Shown here: positions 8,671-18,268 of the stretch, one piece after another
How positions within the stretch are numbered: the first letter of the stretch is position 1
How the letters are laid out: every line of letters begins with the position of its first letter
DNA from: SYFY01 sp031385325
Lineage (GTDB): Bacteria; Pseudomonadota; Gammaproteobacteria; Pseudomonadales; Azotimanducaceae
Direction: 5' to 3'
Length of the DNA: 64,000 nt
Assembly (NCBI GenBank): GCA_031385325.1
Contig: JANNBJ010000133.1
Location: 1 to 64,000 of the forward strand
Translations under genes and position numbers: made by a program
Notes under the pieces: model-generated
Databases searched by the model: none
Told to the model about the DNA's origin: nothing
Seen by the model: only the letters and a program-made list of their open reading frames with translations

Positions 8671-9546
8671 TCAGGATCCCTTGGATAAACTGACCTGTGC
8701 TGCAACTTCTGCAGCAAAGTCTGTCTCTTCTTTCTCGATGCCTTCGCCTACTTCAAAGCGCACCAGGCGGCGACAGTCAACACCAGACTCCTTGCAGAGC
8801 TGGCCGACGGTCTTGCCCGGATCCTTGACGAAAGGTTGATCAAGCAGGCTGACCTCAGCGAGGTACTTCCGCACCCGGCCTTCAACCATCTTCGCGACGA
8901 TTTCCGCCGGCTTGGCACTTTCTGCTGCCTGGGCCGTGTAGATCTCACGCTCCTTGGCAATGACTTCGGCCGGGATGTCCTCGCCACGTACGACCAATGG
9001 GTTTATGGCGGTGACGTGCATGGCGATGTCACGACCAAGTTCAGCATTGATCTTGCTGAGCTCGACCAGTGACGCCTTGCGCTGATCACCATGCAGATAG
9101 TTGGCGATGTAACCGCCGCTTGCGGCAATGAACACCACGGCTCGTCGAATGGTGACGTTCTCGCCGATTTCCTGCACCAGGGTCTCGCGCTCGGCGCCAA
9201 AACGCGTGTTGAGTTCGCTCAGCGGATCACTCTCAGGCAGATTGAAAGCGGCTTCTGCCATTTTGGCGACAAAGGCATGGAACTTCTCGTTCCGCGCGGC
9301 AAAGTCGGTCTCGATATTGATCTCGACCAGTGCTGCACGGCTGCCATCCGGCGCCACTTTCATTCCGAGCAAACCGTCCGCCGTGGTCCGACCGGCCTTT
9401 TTGGCCGCCTTGAGCGAACTTTTCTTGCGCAAGGAATCGATGGCCAATTCCATGTTGCCGTCGGTTTCCGTCAGTGCGTTCTTGCACTCAAGCATGCCGA
9501 GCCCGGTTCGCTCGCGCAGTTCTTTCACCATGCCTGCTGTAACCAT
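8671..9546 (-). CDS. tsf: elongation factor Ts
   Basis: EF-Ts is the nucleotide-exchange factor for EF-Tu. The N-terminal UBA-like domain (VTAGMVKELRERTGLGML) and the core with the conserved TDFAARNEKF segment are present. The true start is probably the ATG at 9546, seven bases after GGAGGAG; a TTG directly before it gives one extra residue. It follows the rpsB stop by three nt. Its TGA stop is in the same frame as pyrH, which starts two codons later. Confidence 0.95.
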   Translation of the reverse strand: MVTAGMVKELRERTGLGMLECKNALTETDGNMELAIDSLRKKSSLKAAKKAGRTTADGLLGMKVAPDGSRAALVEINIETDFAARNEKFHAFVAKMAEAAFNLPESDPLSELNTRFGAERETLVQEIGENVTIRRAVVFIAASGGYIANYLHGDQRKASLVELSKINAELGRDIAMHVTAINPLVVRGEDIPAEVIAKEREIYTAQAAESAKPAEIVAKMVEGRVRKYLAEVSLLDQPFVKDPGKTVGQLCKESGVDCRRLVRFEVGEGIEKEETDFAAEVAAQVSLSKGS

Positions 9547-9549
9547 CAA

Positions 9550-10305
9550 TCACTCCTCCGTCGCGACTTCACCAGCCGCTTCTTCAATCACTTCGACGAA
9601 CTCTCCAGGGTCAACTTCGCCTTTGGCGTTGCGCTGCCCTTCGGCAATCGCATCACACACCGCCGATACGTACAGGCGGATCGCCCGAATCGCGTCGTCA
9701 TTTCCAGGGATGACGTAGTCAACACCTTCCGGATCGCTGTTTGTGTCGACGATACCGAATACAGGAATACCCAGCTTGTTCGCTTCCGTGATGGCGATTC
9801 GTTCGTGATTCACATCCACGACAAACAACGCGTCAGGCAGACCCGCCATGTTCTTGATCCCGCCGAGACTGCGATCAAGCTTCTCGGTCAGACGGCGGCG
9901 CTGCAACGCTTCACGCTTGGTCAGATGTTCGAAAGTGCCATCGGCGGCCTGTTTTTCCAGTTCATGCAGGCGCTTGATACTTTGCCGGATGGTCTTGTAG
10001 TTGGTGAGCATGCCACCCAGCCAGCGTTGATCGACGTAAGGGGCCCCGACCCGGTTGGCCTGTTCAGCGATCACCTTGGCCGCAGCCCGCTTGGTACCAA
10101 CCAGCAGGATCTTGTTGCCGCGTCTCGACAGTCGACGGATCTCGACCAGCGCTGCATTCAATGCCGGAACGGTATGTTCGAGGTTGATGATGTGGATCTT
10201 GTTCCTGGCGCCAAAGATGTAAGGAGCCATCTTGGGATTCCAGAAGCGCGTTTGGTGGCCGAAGTGCACGCCAGCGGCCAGCATGTCAGGCATGCTAACA
10301 GTCAT
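9550..10305 (-). CDS. rpsB: 30S ribosomal protein S2
   Basis: S2 binds the 30S subunit at the head-body junction and helps recruit S1. The 251-residue product carries the family landmarks LAAGVHFGHQTRFWNPKM near the start and the central coiled region. ATG is preceded by GGAG at eight bases. It heads the rpsB-tsf-pyrH-frr-uppS-cdsA-rseP-bamA-skp-lpxD run of genes on the minus strand and is divergent from map, as in E. coli. A long leader precedes it. Confidence 0.97.
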   Translation of the reverse strand: MTVSMPDMLAAGVHFGHQTRFWNPKMAPYIFGARNKIHIINLEHTVPALNAALVEIRRLSRRGNKILLVGTKRAAAKVIAEQANRVGAPYVDQRWLGGMLTNYKTIRQSIKRLHELEKQAADGTFEHLTKREALQRRRLTEKLDRSLGGIKNMAGLPDALFVVDVNHERIAITEANKLGIPVFGIVDTNSDPEGVDYVIPGNDDAIRAIRLYVSAVCDAIAEGQRNAKGEVDPGEFVEVIEEAAGEVATEE

Positions 10306-10632
10306 ATTTTTATCTCCGGGTTAACCCTCCGCCGCTCCCACGACCGAACCACCTCCCGATTATTTGCGCCAGCGTCCCAGCAAGCCTGAAAGGACAAGCC
10401 GGAAGGGACAGGAACAAAACCCGGGGATGGCACCCGCGATCGTGTGACGAGTGACGTGTGTTTTTCAGGTTTAGTTAAGTCAGTATGTTTGCCCGGTTAT
10501 TACGTTGCTCCCGAGCGGCGCGCTTTATACCATACCTCGCCCGCCGCCGGAAACGCGTCCGCTGTATTCTCTAACCGAAATGGCAGTTGGCGAAACCGGC
10601 ACTACCGAAACACCACCAGAACCGGAATCCGC
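10306..10632 (-). promoter_or_regulatory. rpsB promoter and long leader (divergent rpsB/map region)
   Basis: This 327-nt gap separates rpsB (minus) from map (plus). On the minus strand an extended -10, TGG-TATAAA (hexamer 10524-10529), is followed by a GC-rich discriminator (GCGCGCCGC), a pattern typical of stringently controlled ribosomal promoters; the -35 is poor. Transcription from it would give a leader of about 210 nt. In E. coli the rpsB leader binds S2 for autoregulation; I infer the same here but have not verified the fold. On the plus strand only the last few codons before map can be assigned, with no clear promoter. Confidence 0.5.
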
Positions 10633-11424
10633 ATGGTTGCCAAGGCTCAGACCGAATCAGACATCGCCGCCATGCGCGCCGCCGGCAAGGCCGCGGCCAG
10701 CGTACTTGAGATGATCGAAGAACATGTTCGGCCTGGCGTTACCACCGAGCAACTGAATCAGCGCTGTCACGACTTCATCGTGGGAACACTTGGCTGCATA
10801 CCGGCACCGCTGAACTACCGTAGCAGTCCGCAAACACCGCCCTTCCCGAAGTCGATCTGTACCTCGGTGAATCACGTGATCTGTCACGGCATACCAACCG
10901 ACAAGAAATCGCTGAAAAGCGGCGATATCGTCAATATCGACGTGACGGTGATCAAGGACGGTTTCCACGGTGATACCAGCAAGATGTTCTTTGTCGGCGA
11001 ACCGTCCGTCATGGCCAGTCGCCTGGTCAGGGTCACCCAGGAATGTCTGTATCGAGGCATCGAAAGCGTTCGGGCGGGTTCATTTCTCGGCGACATCGGC
11101 AACGCAATCGAAACGCATGCCACCAGAAACCGGTTTTCCGTGGTCCAGGAATTCTGTGGTCATGGTATCGGCCGGATATTCCACGACACCCCACAAATCC
11201 TGCATTACGGGCGTTCAGGCACTGGCATGCGGCTAGAAGAAGGCATGACCTTTACGATCGAACCCATGATCAACGCTGGCACACGACACTTGCGCATACT
11301 CCCCGATGGCTGGACCGTGGTCACGAAGGATCACAAACTTTCCGCGCAATGGGAGCATACGATTCTCGTCACTGGCCGCGGCGTCGAAGTGCTCACGGCG
11401 CGCGGCGAAGAATCCTTTGGCTGA
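10633..11424 (+). CDS. map: methionine aminopeptidase, type I
   Basis: MetAP removes the initiator methionine from nascent proteins. The 263-residue product has the family's metal ligands: D in NIDVTVIKDGFHGDTS (two aspartates), H in CGHGIGRIFHD, E in FTIEPM and the final E in WEHTILV. The active-site H in VNHVICHGIP is also present. ATG at 10633 gives a start (MVAKAQTESDIAAMRAAG) that matches the family; the frame is open further upstream but without similarity. It is divergent from rpsB and runs into glnD, overlapping its TTG start by 8 nt. Confidence 0.96.
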   Translation: MVAKAQTESDIAAMRAAGKAAASVLEMIEEHVRPGVTTEQLNQRCHDFIVGTLGCIPAPLNYRSSPQTPPFPKSICTSVNHVICHGIPTDKKSLKSGDIVNIDVTVIKDGFHGDTSKMFFVGEPSVMASRLVRVTQECLYRGIESVRAGSFLGDIGNAIETHATRNRFSVVQEFCGHGIGRIFHDTPQILHYGRSGTGMRLEEGMTFTIEPMINAGTRHLRILPDGWTVVTKDHKLSAQWEHTILVTGRGVEVLTARGEESFG

Positions 11425-14044
11425 TTCGAGCATTTCGTCGGCACTAACGGTTGGTGAGGCGCGTCGCCTGATTGACGCCAACACGGCTGAATTGGCTGAA
11501 CGCTACTGGCAAAGAGCAGACGTCGTTGAACTGCTTGGCAGCCGCACCCGCCTGTTCGACGAACTTCTGACCCGGTTTTTCGCCCAGCACTTCGGCCCGG
11601 CGCCGGTGGCGCTGATTGCCGTGGGCGGTTTTGGCCGCGCCGAACTGTTCCCCGGCTCAGATATCGACATCTGTCTGCTGGTCGAGGACTCGAGTGTCTG
11701 GCAACTCCAGATCGAAGCGTTCATGCGCGACCTGTTTGATCTCAATGTCGAAGTCGGCTACAGCGTCCGTTCGCTCGCCGACTGCGTGACCCAGGCTCGT
11801 GATGACATCACGATCGCTACGGCGTTGTTCGAACGACGTCTGCTTGCCGGCGACGCATCATTGGCGGCCCGACTCGAACCTGCCCTGAACCAGCAACACG
11901 TCTGGCCTGGCGAGGAGTTCTTCCGCGCCAAACGAGACGAACAGCATCGTCGCCACGAACGATTCGACAATGTCGACTATGGCCTCGAACCAAACCTCAA
12001 ATCTTCACCCGGCGGGCTTCGTGACTACCACACCGTCATGTGGGTGTGTCTGCGCCAATTCGGCACCGCGTCACCTGATGCACTGGTTGAACTGGGCGTA
12101 CTGACCAGCGAAGAAAAAGACTGGTTGCTGGAAGGTCGGAGATTTCTCTGGTGGGTCCGGTTCGGGCTGCACCTGTTGGCTGGCCGCAAGGAAGACCGGC
12201 TGCAATTTCAGCTGCAGCGTGAAATGGCACGCCGCCTGGGCTTCGCCGACACACGTGCGCAACTTGGTGTCGAGCGATTCATGCACCTCTACTATCGCCA
12301 CGTACTGGCGCTGCGCGAGGTGAACGACATCCTGTTGCAGGATTTTGAAGAACGCATCATCGATCCGGCCGCTGAACCGGTGATGGAACCGGTAAACGAG
12401 CGGTTTCAGCTGCGTAATGCGTACATCGAAACCACTCACGCAGCAGTGTTCAGCGCCCACCCTTTTGCGATGATGGAACTGTTTGTCATCATGGCTAATC
12501 GGCGCGACATCGCCGGTGTGCGCGCCAGCACCATCCGGTTGCTGCGCGAGCATCTGCATCTTGTCAACGAGGAGTTTCGCAACGATCCAGCGGTAACGAG
12601 CCTCTTCATCAGCTTGTTGAAAGCACCTCACACGCTGGTTTCTCAGCTGACGCGAATGCGCAGGTATGGATTGCTTGGCCGATATATCCCCGAGTTCGGC
12701 CGGGTAATCGGGCAGATGCAACACGATCTGTTCCACATTTACACCGTCGATGCACACACGATGATGGTGATCCGCAACATGCGGCGGTTTTTCTATCGAT
12801 CTTCGCAAACGACATTTCCGGTCGCTGCACATTGTGTACATCAGCTACCCAAGATCGAGCTGCTTTATATCGCCGGCCTCTATCACGACATTGCCAAGGG
12901 GCGTGGCGGTGACCACTCGGAGCTGGGCGCCAATGACGTTCGGGCTTTTTGCCAGCGGCATCAGCTACCCGAAGCAGACACGGACCTCGTTTGCTGGCTT
13001 GTTGAAAAACATCTGTATATGTCAAGCGTCGCCCAGCGCCAGGACATCTATGATCCGGATGTTGTGCATGCGTTTGCTTCCGTTGTGAAGTCGGCCCGTC
13101 GTCTTGACTATCTGTATCTGCTGACCGTTGCCGATATCAACGCAACCAATCCAACCTTGTGGAACAGTTATCGTGCGACGCTGCTCCGCCATCTTTATGG
13201 CGCAACACGGCGAGCGTTGCGGCGTGGACTCGAGTCGCCAAAGGACAAAGCAGCGACCATTGAGGCCTGTCGTGAAAGTGCACTGTCAAGGCTTGCGGAA
13301 AGCCATCCCGAATTCACGCAGCAACAGATACTCGACTTCTGGCAGACGCCAAACGAAGAATTTTTCCTCAAGCACAGCGCACGGCAAATCGCCAAGCTCA
13401 CCGTCGCCTGCATCACCCACGACGCCGCCACTGGCCCGCTGGTCATGTTGTACAACACCCAGGCCCAGGTCGAAGACGAAGCAGTGACCGAGCTGTATCT
13501 CTATACCCGGGATCGAGCAGGGCTCTTCGGCACGACAACAGCGGCACTGGATCAGTTGAACCTGTCGGTCTACGAAGCCAGCATCAACACGGCCGAACAT
13601 GGCCTCTGTTTCAATAGCTTCGTCGTGCTCAACGATGAACACGCTGCTGTCCCGGTGCGGGAGCATGCGGTGGTGGCAGAGCGAATCAGTCAGATTCTGA
13701 AGGCTGAGAACCCTCGCGGTACGGCGCCAAAGAGGCTTCCCCGCCAGTTGAAACAGTTGTCACGTCGCAGTGAATGCACGCTATCCACGACCTCGGGGAA
13801 CAACTATTCAACACTGACCGTTACTGCCCTGGATCGACCGGGACTGCTGGCAGAGATCGGCGCATTGTTCCAGGATTTTAACGTCTCGGTCCTGCGTGCG
13901 CGCATTGCAACGCTCGGCGAACGAGCAGAGGACATGTTTGATATTCAGACCTCATTCGGCACGGCCTATGACGCGGCTGCAGCATACGAACTGAGTCAGA
14001 CCATTCGCCAGGCACTCGACTGGCATCTGCAGAAGGCGCTATGA
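11417..14044 (+). CDS. glnD: bifunctional uridylyltransferase/uridylyl-removing enzyme GlnD
   Basis: GlnD senses glutamine and adds or removes UMP on the PII protein. Domains in order: nucleotidyltransferase with GGFGRAELFPGSDIDICLL (about 70-95), a PII-UTase linker, an HD phosphohydrolase domain with LYHDIAKGRGGDHSELG (about 485-505), and two C-terminal ACT domains (YLYTRDRAGLFGTT and TVTALDRPGLLAEIG). No ATG fits; TTG at 11417 lies just before the map stop and gives 875 residues, normal for the family. It overlaps dapC by ATGA. Confidence 0.95.
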   Translation: MADSSISSALTVGEARRLIDANTAELAERYWQRADVVELLGSRTRLFDELLTRFFAQHFGPAPVALIAVGGFGRAELFPGSDIDICLLVEDSSVWQLQIEAFMRDLFDLNVEVGYSVRSLADCVTQARDDITIATALFERRLLAGDASLAARLEPALNQQHVWPGEEFFRAKRDEQHRRHERFDNVDYGLEPNLKSSPGGLRDYHTVMWVCLRQFGTASPDALVELGVLTSEEKDWLLEGRRFLWWVRFGLHLLAGRKEDRLQFQLQREMARRLGFADTRAQLGVERFMHLYYRHVLALREVNDILLQDFEERIIDPAAEPVMEPVNERFQLRNAYIETTHAAVFSAHPFAMMELFVIMANRRDIAGVRASTIRLLREHLHLVNEEFRNDPAVTSLFISLLKAPHTLVSQLTRMRRYGLLGRYIPEFGRVIGQMQHDLFHIYTVDAHTMMVIRNMRRFFYRSSQTTFPVAAHCVHQLPKIELLYIAGLYHDIAKGRGGDHSELGANDVRAFCQRHQLPEADTDLVCWLVEKHLYMSSVAQRQDIYDPDVVHAFASVVKSARRLDYLYLLTVADINATNPTLWNSYRATLLRHLYGATRRALRRGLESPKDKAATIEACRESALSRLAESHPEFTQQQILDFWQTPNEEFFLKHSARQIAKLTVACITHDAATGPLVMLYNTQAQVEDEAVTELYLYTRDRAGLFGTTTAALDQLNLSVYEASINTAEHGLCFNSFVVLNDEHAAVPVREHAVVAERISQILKAENPRGTAPKRLPRQLKQLSRRSECTLSTTSGNNYSTLTVTALDRPGLLAEIGALFQDFNVSVLRARIATLGERAEDMFDIQTSFGTAYDAAAAYELSQTIRQALDWHLQKAL

Positions 14045-15240
14045 ACCCAAGACTCGATTCGCTCCTGCCCTATCCATTCGAGCGTCTGAACGCGCTCAAA
14101 CAAGGCATCACGCCCGCTCCAGGACTCGCACACATCGCGCTGTCGATTGGTGAACCAAAGCATGAGCCGCCGGATTTCGTCCTGGCACGTCTGACCGATA
14201 CGCCATTGCTGCGCAAAGACCTGTCAACGTATCCCGCAACCCGCGGGTCGCTGGAACTGCGACAGGCTATCGCCTCTTGGATGACCAACCGGTTCGGAGC
14301 AGTCATCAACCCTGAGACAGAAGTACTACCGGTCGCAGGTACCCGGGAAGCGCTGTTTTCCTTTGGGCTCGCGACTTTAACCGGCACTCCCGGGAAACTG
14401 GCGATCCTGCCGAATCCGTTCTACCAGATCTACGAAGGGGCAGTGCTGCTCGGTGGAGCAACACCTTGGTATGTACCGAGTGATCCACAAAACGGCTATC
14501 TGCCTGATTTCGAGTCCATACCGGTTGAAGTCTGGAAACGGACGGAACTGTTTTTCCTGTGCTCGCCGTCGAACCCGACCGGAGTAGTCCTGCCGGTAAC
14601 ACGACTGCAATGGTTGATCGAGCAGGCCCATCGTTATGACTTCGTCATCGCCGCCGACGAGTGTTACTCGGAGATCTATCTGCACGAAACCTCGCCACCG
14701 GCAGGCCTGCTCGAAGCCAGTCATCTGATGGGTAACCATGGCCATCGTCATTGTGTGGTCTTTCATTCCTTGAGCAAACGCTCAAACCTGCCAGGTCTTC
14801 GCTCTGGATTTGTCGCCGGGGACGCAGGTGTTCTCGATCGTTATTTTCTTTTCCGCACCTACGAAGGCTGCGCATTACCGGCGCACGTACAAGCGGCCAG
14901 CACACTCGCCTGGCAGGATGAAGAGCATGTGCGGGCAAATCGACAGGCGTATCGAGAGAAATTCGCGCTGACACGTGCCCTCGCCCCCTCGGCTGCGCCG
15001 AAACACGATCCTGAGGGCGGTTTTTATTGGTGGGTGCCAACCCATGGTAACGATGAAAACTTTGCGCGGGAGTTGTTTCGAGCGGAGAACACCACCGTAC
15101 TACCTGGTTCTTACCTGGGCCGCCCAGGACAGAACGGAGGTAATCCCGGCAACAATCACGTGCGCATCGCCTGGGTCGCCTCCATCGCCGAATGCCGCGA
15201 TGCCGCAGTGCGGCTCCAGCGATTCATCACAAGCCGATGA
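14041..15240 (+). CDS. dapC: succinyldiaminopimelate transaminase DapC
   Basis: DapC makes N-succinyl-LL-diaminopimelate from N-succinyl-2-amino-6-ketopimelate using glutamate, in lysine and peptidoglycan precursor synthesis. It is a fold-type I PLP enzyme: the substrate loop (ALSIGEPKHEPPDFV), the asparagine/aspartate region (CSPSNPTGVVLP, AADECYSEIY) and the PLP lysine (HSLSKRSNLPGLRSGF, lysine about residue 247) are all visible. The 399-residue length fits. It begins inside the last codon of glnD (ATGA) and is followed by dapD and dapE, a complete succinylase branch. Confidence 0.93.
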   Translation: MNPRLDSLLPYPFERLNALKQGITPAPGLAHIALSIGEPKHEPPDFVLARLTDTPLLRKDLSTYPATRGSLELRQAIASWMTNRFGAVINPETEVLPVAGTREALFSFGLATLTGTPGKLAILPNPFYQIYEGAVLLGGATPWYVPSDPQNGYLPDFESIPVEVWKRTELFFLCSPSNPTGVVLPVTRLQWLIEQAHRYDFVIAADECYSEIYLHETSPPAGLLEASHLMGNHGHRHCVVFHSLSKRSNLPGLRSGFVAGDAGVLDRYFLFRTYEGCALPAHVQAASTLAWQDEEHVRANRQAYREKFALTRALAPSAAPKHDPEGGFYWWVPTHGNDENFARELFRAENTTVLPGSYLGRPGQNGGNPGNNHVRIAWVASIAECRDAAVRLQRFITSR

Positions 15241-15321
15241 ACACAACCATCACCGATCTGGTCGCCTGCGCCGCCGGATGGTAGCGTACGCCACCGAATC
15301 AACACCCGGACGAACTGAATC

Positions 15322-16332
15322 ATGAGCCAATGCCACGCATGGGGAATCGGCATCGCCCAATACAGCAGCAGTGGCGTCATGCTCGACTGCTTTTTTCCGC
15401 ACCCGGTGTTTCGCCCGGATGCGGCGCTCACCGCGTTTTTGACCAAGCAGTTCAAATCAGGCACTGAAGCGACCTCTGCAGCAGAACTGACCGCTGCCCT
15501 GCCGGGTCTGCCGGCTGCGTTGCAACTCGCGCTGTCACCACTCGCGCAGTCTGATTGCAAACTGGTTTCCGTATTCCTGCTGGAAGACAGCCCAATCACC
15601 GGCACAGCAGAGGCATACCTCAAACTGCATCTGCTCTCCCATCGACTCTGTTTGCCGAACACCCAGGATCTGAACGGGATTTTTGCCCACCTCCCGACTG
15701 TTGCCTGGACCAGCGATGGTCCGATCCTGGCCGATGAGTTGACCGCGGTAGTGCTGAAGGCGCGATTGGCCGGTCGACACATCGAAGTCCATAGCGTTGA
15801 CAAGTTTCCACGCATGTCCAACTACGTCGTGCCCAAAGGGATTCGCATCGCTGACGCGAGCCGCGTCAGGCTCGGCGCATACCTCGGTGACGGCACTACG
15901 GTCATGCACGAAGGGCAGGTCAATTTCAACTCGGGAACACTGGGGCCGAATATGGTCGAGGGACGTATCTCGCAAGGCGTCATTCTCGGCGCTGATACCG
16001 ATCTCGGAGGCGGTGCCAGCACCATGGGTACATTGTCAGGCGGTGGCACCATCAAGGTTTCCCTGGGCAAGAACTGCCTCATCGGTGCCAACGCAGGTAC
16101 CGGCATTCCGCTCGGCGATCGCTGCACCATCGAGGCCGGGCTCTACATCACTGCCAGCACACCTGTGACACTGATCGACGAACACGGTGATGTCGTCAAA
16201 ACAGTCAAGGCGCGTGAACTCGCTGCTGGGTCTGACATGCTGTTTGTGCGCAACGGGTTGACCGGACAAGTCCAGTGCCGAACCAATCGCAAGGCGATCG
16301 CACTGAATGAAGCCTTGCACGCCAACAACTAA
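15322..16332 (+). CDS. dapD: tetrahydrodipicolinate N-succinyltransferase, Pseudomonas type
   Basis: DapD transfers succinate from succinyl-CoA to tetrahydrodipicolinate. This is the longer Pseudomonas-type enzyme (336 residues), with a variable N-terminal domain and a C-terminal left-handed beta-helix. Strongly conserved segments are AEAYLKLHLLSHRL, VDKFPRMSNYVVP, GAYLGDGTTVMHEG, STMGTLSGGG and GANAGTGIPLGDR. The C terminus (IALNEALHANN) matches the family. The ribosome site is weak. Together with dapC and dapE it gives the succinylase route of lysine synthesis. Confidence 0.95.
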   Translation: MSQCHAWGIGIAQYSSSGVMLDCFFPHPVFRPDAALTAFLTKQFKSGTEATSAAELTAALPGLPAALQLALSPLAQSDCKLVSVFLLEDSPITGTAEAYLKLHLLSHRLCLPNTQDLNGIFAHLPTVAWTSDGPILADELTAVVLKARLAGRHIEVHSVDKFPRMSNYVVPKGIRIADASRVRLGAYLGDGTTVMHEGQVNFNSGTLGPNMVEGRISQGVILGADTDLGGGASTMGTLSGGGTIKVSLGKNCLIGANAGTGIPLGDRCTIEAGLYITASTPVTLIDEHGDVVKTVKARELAAGSDMLFVRNGLTGQVQCRTNRKAIALNEALHANN

Positions 16333-16342
16333 AGAGCCAGAC

Positions 16343-17509
16343 GTGGACAAGCTTGCGCAAACAGACACATTGACACCACGGGTACTGGAACTGACCCGTC
16401 AGTTGATCGAAAAACCTTCAGTAACGCCGGACGACGCGGGTTGCCTTGAGTTGATCGGCGGACGACTGGCAGCGGCGGGTTTCCGCCTTGAGCGGATGGA
16501 TGCCGGTGGTGTTGCAAATCTCTGGGCCACAATGGGTGACGGCTCGCCAGTGTTTGCGTTCGCCGGACACACCGACGTTGTGCCGACGGGACCACTTGAC
16601 GCATGGACTCACGATCCGTTCGCGGCGACCGTCGTCGATGGCTACCTGTACGGTCGTGGTACTGCCGACATGAAAGCGAGCCTCGCAGCCATGGTGGTCG
16701 CAACCGAAGACTTTATTGAGGCGAACAGCGGACAATTCGGCGGCACGCTGGCATTTCTGCTCACCAGTGACGAAGAGGGGCCGAGCATCCATGGCACTCG
16801 TCATGTGATGCAGGTGCTGGGCGATCGGCCACTGCACATCGATTACTGCGTAGTCGGTGAGCCCTCCTCCACTGCAGTCACTGGAGACGTGATCCGCAAC
16901 GGTCGCCGCGGCTCTCTGAATCTGGAGATGACGGTGAAGGGTATTCAAGGACATGTCGCCTATCCTGAATCTGTCATCAACCCGATTCATCGGCTGGCAC
17001 CTGCGCTCGCCGAACTGTGCGCGCAGGTGTGGGACTCGGGTTCTGCGAACTATCCACCAACCAGCATGCAGGTCTCCAACATCCGCGCCGGCACCGGTAC
17101 GGTCAACGTTGTACCTGGCGAGCTGTCGATGTTGGTCAATTTCCGCTTTTCCAACGCCCTGACGGCTACCGACATCCAGCAGCGTACTGAAGCCATTTTT
17201 TCTCGCCATCAACTGGACTTCACTACCACCTGGTCACTCTCGGGCAATCCGTTTCTGACTGAGCCCTGCGCGTTCACAGACCAGGTATGCGCCAGCGTTC
17301 GCGCCGTCAATGGCGTCGAAACCGTACTGTCTACCTCCGGCGGCACATCAGACGGTCGCTTCATCGCGCCGACGGGTACTGCGCTGGTCGAACTTGGTCC
17401 GGTCAACGCAACGATTCACAAGATCGATGAACGAATCGCGCTTGCGGAACTTGCACCACTGGCGAGGATCTACACCAATATCCTGCATCGGCTCCTGCCA
17501 ACTTCGTGA
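16343..17509 (+). CDS. dapE: succinyl-diaminopimelate desuccinylase
   Basis: DapE hydrolyses N-succinyl-LL-diaminopimelate to LL-DAP and succinate. It is an M20 di-zinc amidase: the motif FAGHTDVVPTGP carries the first ligand and catalytic aspartate, YGRGTADMK the bridging aspartate, and SDEEGPSIHGTRH the catalytic glutamates. The dimerisation domain lies at about 180-295. GTG at 16343, preceded by AAGAG, gives 388 residues; an in-frame ATG at 16307 lies inside dapD and is unlikely. It ends in GTGA overlap with gspN. Confidence 0.95.
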   Translation: MDKLAQTDTLTPRVLELTRQLIEKPSVTPDDAGCLELIGGRLAAAGFRLERMDAGGVANLWATMGDGSPVFAFAGHTDVVPTGPLDAWTHDPFAATVVDGYLYGRGTADMKASLAAMVVATEDFIEANSGQFGGTLAFLLTSDEEGPSIHGTRHVMQVLGDRPLHIDYCVVGEPSSTAVTGDVIRNGRRGSLNLEMTVKGIQGHVAYPESVINPIHRLAPALAELCAQVWDSGSANYPPTSMQVSNIRAGTGTVNVVPGELSMLVNFRFSNALTATDIQQRTEAIFSRHQLDFTTTWSLSGNPFLTEPCAFTDQVCASVRAVNGVETVLSTSGGTSDGRFIAPTGTALVELGPVNATIHKIDERIALAELAPLARIYTNILHRLLPTS

Positions 17510-18234
17510 AGTATCTGCGTTACGTCATCGTCGCTGTTCTATTGATCGGCGGCTTCAGCATCTGGTTGGCGCCGTCCAGTCTGCTGCGCCGAGTGACCAA
17601 CGGGGTGCCCGGGCTCGACATCGTCAACACAACCGGTTCTCTCTGGCACGGCAGGGGAACGATTGTTCTGCAGGGAGAAGGCGTCGGCACACTCAACTGG
17701 AAGCTGAAACCAGCCCGTCTTGTCGCGCTTGAGTTGGGCTATGACTTTGATTTCACAGGGCGTGATGCCAATTTGCAGGGCATTTTCACTGCGGGCATCG
17801 GCCGCCTCGAGCTGACTGCCAGCGGATTGCTCGGCAACCAAAGCCTCAACTACACCCTTGCCCCGTACGGTGTGACCATCAGCGGAGATATCCAGGTCGA
17901 CCACGTCAATTCGGTCTGGAGGCGCGGTAGCATGGAGTCTCTGGATGGGTTGATGGCCTGGAAGGGCGGCTCCGTGAGCTGGAGTTCGGGGGGGGTTCCT
18001 GGCAACACCACATTGCCGCCGCTGCAAGCCCGCCTCGAAGGCGCTGGCGGAAACCTGAACGGTGTCGTCATCCCCACGGACGGACAGACGCCGGTATTGC
18101 AGGGAAGCTTACTTGCCGATGGGACATTGCAAGTAGGAATGACCATGCTGCTGATCCGACTGCTCGGCATTCCATGGCAAGGAAGCGAGCCCGATCACGT
18201 AATCGTCATGGAGATGACCGAGGATGTCTTCTAG
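17506..18234 (+). CDS. gspN: type II secretion system protein N
   Basis: GspN is an accessory inner-membrane protein of the type II secretion system; its role is not well defined. The 242-residue product has one N-terminal membrane helix (about 4-22) and a periplasmic region with the family pattern GSLWHGRGTIVLQG followed by LNWKLKP. GTG start overlaps the dapE stop (GTGA). It precedes gspC and gspD. Only these three secretion genes are here; gspE-M are not in the window. Confidence 0.8.
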   Translation: MKYLRYVIVAVLLIGGFSIWLAPSSLLRRVTNGVPGLDIVNTTGSLWHGRGTIVLQGEGVGTLNWKLKPARLVALELGYDFDFTGRDANLQGIFTAGIGRLELTASGLLGNQSLNYTLAPYGVTISGDIQVDHVNSVWRRGSMESLDGLMAWKGGSVSWSSGGVPGNTTLPPLQARLEGAGGNLNGVVIPTDGQTPVLQGSLLADGTLQVGMTMLLIRLLGIPWQGSEPDHVIVMEMTEDVF

Positions 18235-18268
18235 AATGACCCGCCGTTCAATTCTGGGGTTCAAGTAG

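Noticed and set aside
9091..10389. A 432-codon plus-strand open frame antisense to tsf and rpsB
   Set aside because: It is the mirror of two highly conserved genes in GC-rich DNA, has no recognisable domain, and its codons follow the third-position pattern of the opposite strand.
12071..12841. A 256-codon minus-strand frame inside glnD
   Set aside because: Shadow of glnD, whose domains are continuous across the whole stretch.
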